From Archangium sp. (GTDB lineage Bacteria > Myxococcota > Myxococcia > Myxococcales > Myxococcaceae), in contig JAEUJT010000125.1 in assembly GCA_016793525.1 (NCBI GenBank), positions 1 to 11,542 on the forward strand: DNA of 11,542 nucleotides. The letters run 5' to 3'. Positions 7,271 to 11,542 of the stretch are shown here, in pieces. The position numbers were made by a program, and so were the translations under genes. Within the stretch, counting starts at the first letter, position 1, and each line of letters opens with the position of its first letter. The notes beneath the pieces are model-generated. The model searched no databases and was not told where the DNA came from. It worked only from the letters and a program-made list of their open reading frames with translations.

Positions 7271-8539
7271 ATGCCCGTCTCCAATCGCCCCGCCACGCAG
7301 ACCCGCACGACGACGCAGGCGCGCACCACCACGCCCGCGACCAACCCCATCACCGGCCAGCCAGCTGAGGCTCGGCCATCGGCCACCGGTTGGGCGCCAG
7401 CCACCGGCCCGGCGAGCTCGCCGAAGACGGCGTTCGCGCGCTCGCAGTACACCGAGAGCGACGCGGCGGCGGCGCAGAAGGCGTTCAAGCTCCCCTCGCT
7501 CGCGGCGGCCAAAGAGTTCATCGGCAAGAAGATCATCGCCCGGCAGGAATCGAAGCTGCAGGCGAAGGGCATCACCGCCGGCAAATACGACGGGCACGAG
7601 ACCCTCGATGCGTTCAAGCGCAGCGGCTTCTCCGCAGCCGACGCAAAGCAGGCGATGAAGTCGTTCGGCCTGCCGAACCTCGACTCGGCGCAGAAGTTCA
7701 TCGGCATGAAGGTCATCGGCGGCGACGTCGAGACGTTGCAGTCTGCCGGCATCACCACCGACTGGGCCGACACGCACGAGTGCCGTGATGCCTTCGACCG
7801 CAGCCAGTACACCGAGGCCGATGCGAAGACGGCGAAGGCGAAGCTGTCGTTCTTGAACGACGCCTCGATCGACGCCGTCAAAGAGTACATGGGCCTGAAG
7901 ATCCTGCAGGGCACCGAGGAGATCCTCCGGCAGGTGGGCGTGACCACCTCGAAGCTCGACCCCCACGATTGCGTCGTCGCCTTCCAGAAGGGCGGCTACA
8001 CCTCGGCGCACGTCACCGCGGCCAAGAAGGCGTTCCCCTTCCTGAAGACGTCGACCGACGCCGAGGTGAAGGCGTACATCGGCCTCAAGGTGCTCAACAA
8101 CTTCGAGTCGGTCCTGGCCGACAAGGGCATCACGCCGGCCGCGATCAAAGGCCGCAAGCCGGCCGATCAGCTCAAGGCCTTCGAGCGGAGCCGGTACACC
8201 GAGGCCGACGCGCAGCAGGTGTTGAAGCGAGTGCCCACGCTGCGCACCCTCGACGCGGCCAAGAAGTACGTCGGCCTCATGGTGCTGCAGCGCACCGAGT
8301 TGGTGCTCCGCAACTGGGGCGTCACGCCGAACCCGTGGGACGACCATGAGCTGACCTCGGCGTTTGAGCGCTCTGGCTACACCGCGAAAGACGTGCAGCA
8401 GGCGAAGAAGGCGCTGCCCTTCCTCTCCCGGAGCACCGAGAAAGAGATCCAGGAGTACATCGGCTTGAAGATCGTGAACGACTCCGAGGCGATCTTGGCC
8501 GAGGCCGGCATCACGCCGGCGCACGACGCGCACGAGTGA
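7271..8539 (+). CDS. Six-repeat protein of unknown function
   Basis: A 422-residue protein that I do not recognise. Residues 1-51 are a Thr/Pro/Ala-rich, probably disordered tail with no signal peptide or membrane segment. Residues 54-422 are six tandem units starting at residues 54, 114, 174, 237, 303 and 364 (period 60-66). Each unit begins AFxRSxYT, continues DAxxAKKAxxxL, then a longer amphipathic helix (KxYIGLKVL, ExxL), then GIT or GVT, and five of six end in DxH followed by E or D. The predicted secondary structure is helical, about three helices per unit, so an alpha-solenoid or a string of small helical domains is likely; function is not evident. The last unit ends exactly with the stop, giving six complete units. 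A weak GAAAGAG ribosome site lies 6 bases before the ATG. It follows purA by 29 bases and is convergent with the response-regulator gene. Confidence 0.88.
   Translation: MPVSNRPATQTRTTTQARTTTPATNPITGQPAEARPSATGWAPATGPASSPKTAFARSQYTESDAAAAQKAFKLPSLAAAKEFIGKKIIARQESKLQAKGITAGKYDGHETLDAFKRSGFSAADAKQAMKSFGLPNLDSAQKFIGMKVIGGDVETLQSAGITTDWADTHECRDAFDRSQYTEADAKTAKAKLSFLNDASIDAVKEYMGLKILQGTEEILRQVGVTTSKLDPHDCVVAFQKGGYTSAHVTAAKKAFPFLKTSTDAEVKAYIGLKVLNNFESVLADKGITPAAIKGRKPADQLKAFERSRYTEADAQQVLKRVPTLRTLDAAKKYVGLMVLQRTELVLRNWGVTPNPWDDHELTSAFERSGYTAKDVQQAKKALPFLSRSTEKEIQEYIGLKIVNDSEAILAEAGITPAHDAHE
7430..8536 (+). repeat. Six tandem protein-coding repeat units of about 180-200 bases
   Basis: Unit starts are at 7430, 7610, 7790, 7979, 8177 and 8360. 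The units are similar as protein but clearly diverged as DNA, so the duplications are old and held by selection on the protein. Units 1 and 2 are the shortest (180 bases) and lack one or two residues after the second helix. Unit 4 is the longest (198 bases) and has lost the terminal DxH motif. Confidence 0.85.
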
Positions 8540-8555
8540 ATCGAACCGAGGCCCG

Positions 8556-10019
8556 TCAGCTGTCGCCCGCCGATGTTTCCCCGCCGGCGCGGCGCAGGCC
8601 GAGGGCCTTCATCTTCTTGTAGAAGTGCCCCCGCTCGAGGTCGAGCAGCCGCGCCGCCTCGGTTGCGTTGTCGCGGGTGAACGAGAGCGCGCCGAGAATG
8701 ATCTCCCGCTCGGCGTCGTCGACCTGATCACGAAACGTCTTGTCGTGGCGGAACCGGGGCGGGCTGAGCGGAGCGCTCGTGGAGGGTGAGGCCACGCTCG
8801 GCGCGCTCGGCTCCGCCGGAGACGCCGGAGCGCTCTGCATCGGTGCCGTTGCCGCGACTCGGCGCCGCGGCATCAGCGCGTCGACGTCGGCGGCGGAGAC
8901 CACCGGGCCTTCATTCAGAATGACGATGCGCTCCACCAGGTTGCGCAGCTCGCGCACATTGCCGGGAAAGTCGTACTGGGTGAGCCGGTAGAGCGCTTCG
9001 GGCGACAGGCGGAGCAGCTTGCGGCCATTGGTGCGGCAGGCGTCGATGAGAAACGCGTCGACGAGATCCGCCACGTCACTCAGGCGCTCGCGGAGCGGCG
9101 GCGCGTGGAGCTGCACCACGTTGAGGCGGAAGTAGAGGTCTTCGCGGAACCGGCCGGCGGCGCTCTCGGCCTCGAGGTTCTTGTTCGTGGCGGCGATGAC
9201 CCGCACGTCGACCTTCAAGGTCTCGCTGCCGCCCACGCGCTCGAACTCGCCTTCTTGGAGCACCCGGAGCAGCTTGGCCTGCATCGCCGGCGGCATGTCA
9301 CCGACCTCGTCGAGGAAGAGGGTGCCCTGGTGCGCGAGCTCGAACTTGCCGCGGCGGGCGGTGAGGGCTCCGGTGAACGCGCCTTTCTCGTGGCCGAAGA
9401 TCTCCGATTCGATCAGCTCGTGCGGCACCGCGGCGCAGTTGAGCTTGATGAAGGGCCCGGCTTTGCGCTTGGAGTGCTGGTGAATGGCGCGGGCGACGAG
9501 CTCCTTGCCGGTGCCGTTTTCACCGGTGATGAGCACCCGGCCTTCAGACGGCGCGGCGCGTTGAATGACGGCGTAGATCTGCTTCATCGCCGAGCTGGCA
9601 CCGACCATGTCGAAGCGGCCCGCCTCGGCGCGGAGCGTCTGCAGCTCCTCGACCACGCGCTGGTGTTCGAGCGCGTTGCGCAGCGCCAACAGCAGCCGGT
9701 CGCGGGAGATCGGCTTCTCCAAGAAGTCGCGCGCGCCCAGCTGAGTGGCCTTCACCGCGGTGTCGATGGTGCCGTGGCCCGACATCATGATGACGGGGAG
9801 CTCGGGGCGCAGCTGCCGCATCTTCCCCAGCGCGGCGATGCCGTCGAGGTCGGGCATCATCACGTCCATCACCACCACGTCGACCGGCTTGGCCGCGAGC
9901 ACGTCGAGCGCCACGGCGGCGCTGGCGGCGAGCTCGGTGGAATACCCCTCGAGCTGCAGCGCCTGGTTCAGGGTGAGAATGATGTTTCGTTCATCGTCGA
10001 CGATGAGCACGGTGGGCAT
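8556..10019 (-). CDS. NtrC/NtrX-like sigma-54-dependent response regulator
   Basis: A 487-residue activator with all three domains. The receiver spans 1-118, with acidic pocket D8/D9, phosphoacceptor D52, and K102 in FLEKP. The AAA+ sigma-54 activation domain spans about 137-370, with Walker A GENGTGKE at 166-173, GAFTGA at 213-218 (the sigma-54 contact loop, intact), and Walker B LFLDE with D237/E238. An Ala/Pro/Ser-rich linker covers about 385-425. A Fis-type helix-turn-helix spans 450-475 (NATEAARLLDLERGHFYKK). The receiver (SGHGTIDTAVKATQLGARDF) most resembles NtrX-like members; members of this class are numerous in myxobacteria. On phosphorylation it should drive sigma-54 promoters. No histidine kinase is adjacent in the window, so its partner is elsewhere and its targets are unknown. 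Starts 149 bases from the divergent Pal-type gene. Confidence 0.95.
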   Translation of the reverse strand: MPTVLIVDDERNIILTLNQALQLEGYSTELAASAAVALDVLAAKPVDVVVMDVMMPDLDGIAALGKMRQLRPELPVIMMSGHGTIDTAVKATQLGARDFLEKPISRDRLLLALRNALEHQRVVEELQTLRAEAGRFDMVGASSAMKQIYAVIQRAAPSEGRVLITGENGTGKELVARAIHQHSKRKAGPFIKLNCAAVPHELIESEIFGHEKGAFTGALTARRGKFELAHQGTLFLDEVGDMPPAMQAKLLRVLQEGEFERVGGSETLKVDVRVIAATNKNLEAESAAGRFREDLYFRLNVVQLHAPPLRERLSDVADLVDAFLIDACRTNGRKLLRLSPEALYRLTQYDFPGNVRELRNLVERIVILNEGPVVSAADVDALMPRRRVAATAPMQSAPASPAEPSAPSVASPSTSAPLSPPRFRHDKTFRDQVDDAEREIILGALSFTRDNATEAARLLDLERGHFYKKMKALGLRRAGGETSAGDS

Positions 10020-10133
10020 TGTGGTCTTTCAGACGCGCGGTGCGGCCATTGTGCCGCGCTTGGGTGGCGTTGGCAGACCACGTTGCGAGGGTCGTACCGA
10101 GCCGTGTTTCGTCAGCGAGATCAACGACTTCTC

Positions 10134-10162
10134 TTGATGATGTGGGGAAGGGTCGGTATAGC
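10134..10162 (+). promoter_or_regulatory. Candidate sigma-70-type promoter of the Pal-type lipoprotein gene
   Basis: TTGATG (10134-10139) and TATAGC (10157-10162) are separated by 17 bases, the ideal spacing. The -10 hexamer ends 6 bases before the ATG at 10169, which would put the transcription start at or beside the start codon (a leaderless or nearly leaderless message). Prediction only; a GGAA just before the ATG is too close to be a normal ribosome site. Confidence 0.4.
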
Positions 10163-10168
10163 GGAACG

Positions 10169-10870
10169 ATGCGAAACGTCTCTCCCATTCTCTTCGCTGT
10201 CGCGGTGCTGTCGCTGACGGCGTGTCCGCCGACGTACCCGAACTGCAAGAGCGACGAGAACTGCACGGAGAAGGGCGAAGTCTGCGTGCAGGGGCAGTGT
10301 CACGAGTGCGCGACCGACGAAAACTGCAAGGCCGGGTTCGTCTGCGACAAGGGCTCGTTCACCTGCGTGCCGAAGCCTGAATGCACGGGCGACACGGGTT
10401 GCGGCCCGGGCAAGAAGTGCAAGCAGGGCAAGTGCGCCGTGGCGAAGGAGCCGGGCAGCTGCTTGAGCAACGACGACTGCGCCTCGGGCCAGGAATGTAA
10501 GGCCGGCAAGTGCGCGGCGCTCCCTGTCGAGGCGGCCGCGGCGTGCACCTACGAGCCGGTGCGCTTCGAGTTCAACGAGCACGTGCTGAGCGCCAGCTCG
10601 CAGTCGGCGCTGGCCGCGGTGGCCGACTGCATCAAGAAGGGTGGCCTCAAGTTCACGCTCGAAGGTCACGCCGACGAGCGCGGCACCGAAGAGTACAACA
10701 TGGTGCTGTCGCAGAAGCGCGCGGCCTCAGTGCGCAAGTACTTGGTCGACCTGGGCGTTGGCGCGAGCGCGCTCGACACCGTCGGCTACGGCGAGAACCG
10801 GCCGGTGAGCGACGCGCACGACGATGCGGGCTGGGCTGCCAACCGCCGCGTCGACTTCCGCAAGCGCTGA
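10169..10870 (+). CDS. Pal/OmpA-type lipoprotein with four Cys-rich repeats
   Basis: A 233-residue lipoprotein. The signal ends in lipobox L-T-A-C19. Residues 26-115 hold four consecutive four-cysteine repeats, C26-C44, C47-C66, C72-C89 and C98-C115, each C-x5-C-x5/6-C-x4/6-C, which should form a rigid disulfide-bonded rod. Residues about 128-233 are an OmpA-like peptidoglycan-binding domain with VRFEFN, GHADERGTEEYN, SQKRAxxVRKYLVDLGV, YGENRP and WAANRRVDF. It resembles Pal, which tethers the outer membrane to peptidoglycan. C126 and C154 could form an extra disulfide. The Cys-rich insert is not part of standard Pal. No tol genes are next to it in the window, so whether it is the main Pal or a paralogue is open. 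An in-frame GTG-type extension back to 10019 is unlikely because it would precede the lipoprotein signal. Confidence 0.92.
   Translation: MRNVSPILFAVAVLSLTACPPTYPNCKSDENCTEKGEVCVQGQCHECATDENCKAGFVCDKGSFTCVPKPECTGDTGCGPGKKCKQGKCAVAKEPGSCLSNDDCASGQECKAGKCAALPVEAAAACTYEPVRFEFNEHVLSASSQSALAAVADCIKKGGLKFTLEGHADERGTEEYNMVLSQKRAASVRKYLVDLGVGASALDTVGYGENRPVSDAHDDAGWAANRRVDFRKR
10248..10513 (+). repeat. Four tandem Cys-rich units inside the Pal-type gene
   Basis: Encodes residues 27-115 approximately, with the first Cys codon just before. Unit spacing is 21-26 residues. Recurrent features besides cysteine are an acidic pair before the second Cys (DEN, DEN, DTG, DDC context) and Gly before the last Cys in units 1, 3 and 4 (QGQC, QGKC, AGKC). 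The FG-GAP lipoprotein carries one copy of the same motif. Confidence 0.7.
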
Positions 10871-10915
10871 GCTGGGCTGCCGTACTGACGTCCCCGCCGC
10901 GGTTGAATCCACAGC

Positions 10916-10995
10916 GGGTGGCGCCGGAGTGGGAGGGGCCCACCAGAGCTGGGAAGGCTCCCGCGCAGGTGACAGGACCCGCAGCGGCGCCGCCC
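10916..10995. other. Structured gap between convergent pal-type and ligA genes
   Basis: The 148-base gap between the two stops contains a long-range 10-11 base stem. GGGTGGCGCC (10916-10925) pairs with GGCGCCGCCC (10986-10995) with one G-U, plus G10926-C10985. Inside are smaller hairpin options, such as GTGGG (10929-10933) with CCCAC (10939-10943) or GGGAG (10931-10935) with CTCCC (10958-10962). It could be a two-way transcription end, a 3' processing structure or a small RNA. There is no T-run. I could not match it to a known RNA family by eye. Confidence 0.3.
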
Positions 10996-11018
10996 AAGCG
11001 CGTGTTGCACGGCGTGGC

Positions 11019-11542
<524 letters not shown>

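Noticed and set aside
10070..10086. TGGCAG...TTGC sequence resembling a sigma-54 promoter in the gap before the Pal-type gene.
   Set aside because: The GG and GC elements are 11 bases apart instead of the strict 10, and the -24 box is imperfect.
9105..10217. Plus-strand open frame opposite the response regulator (370 codons).
   Set aside because: It is His/Val/Glu-rich antisense to an intact, fully recognisable NtrC-type gene.
10900..10926. GGTTGAATCC...GCGG stretch that faintly recalls the cobalamin riboswitch core.
   Set aside because: The other conserved blocks are missing, and it lies after a stop codon between convergent genes, not upstream of a gene.

Overview
The window is GC-rich DNA. 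The strong G/C bias at third codon positions leaves long open frames antisense to most genes. The gene content suggests a myxobacterium or a close relative (Myxococcota): Cys-rich outer-membrane-type lipoproteins, an NtrC-type sigma-54 activator, and an AraC regulator with an N-terminal half of a kind I associate with myxobacteria. This placement is inferred from gene style; there is no rRNA or other phylogenetic anchor. I see no tRNA, rRNA, CRISPR array, insertion sequence or phage gene. No gene-free stretch exceeds about 150 bases.

Layout, left to right. (1) Bases 1-336, minus: the start of a pirin-family gene cut by the left edge, with a possible Tat signal. It is divergent from a LysR-type regulator (406-1287, plus), and the gap holds TGAC/GTCA inverted repeats that look like a LysR operator. 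An AraC-type regulator (1341-2150, plus) follows. (2) Bases 2156-4206, minus: a two-gene operon of a stand-alone E2-type acyltransferase followed, with a 4-base overlap, by a 406-residue predicted beta-propeller of unknown function. Its stop lies only 5 bases from the AraC stop. (3) Bases 4294-5889, minus: a lipoprotein with a four-Cys motif, a TIG/IPT-like domain and seven FG-GAP-type repeats. (4) Bases 5931-7241, plus: purA (adenylosuccinate synthetase), followed by a 422-residue protein made of six tandem copies of a roughly 60-residue unit that I do not recognise. (5) Bases 8556-10019, minus: an NtrC/NtrX-like sigma-54-dependent response regulator with no adjacent histidine kinase. (6) Bases 10169-10870, plus: a Pal/OmpA-type lipoprotein with four Cys-rich repeats between the lipid anchor and the peptidoglycan-binding domain. 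(7) Bases 11019-11542, minus: the C-terminal part of NAD-dependent DNA ligase (ligA), cut by the right edge.

Most of the window is ordinary chromosome, with housekeeping genes (purA, ligA, a Pal-like protein) interleaved with regulators and envelope proteins. The best candidate for something undescribed is the six-repeat protein after purA. Next come the acyltransferase/propeller pair, the possible dual-start pirin, and the Cys-rich motif shared by two otherwise unrelated lipoproteins. I found no clear defence, mobile or biosynthetic system.
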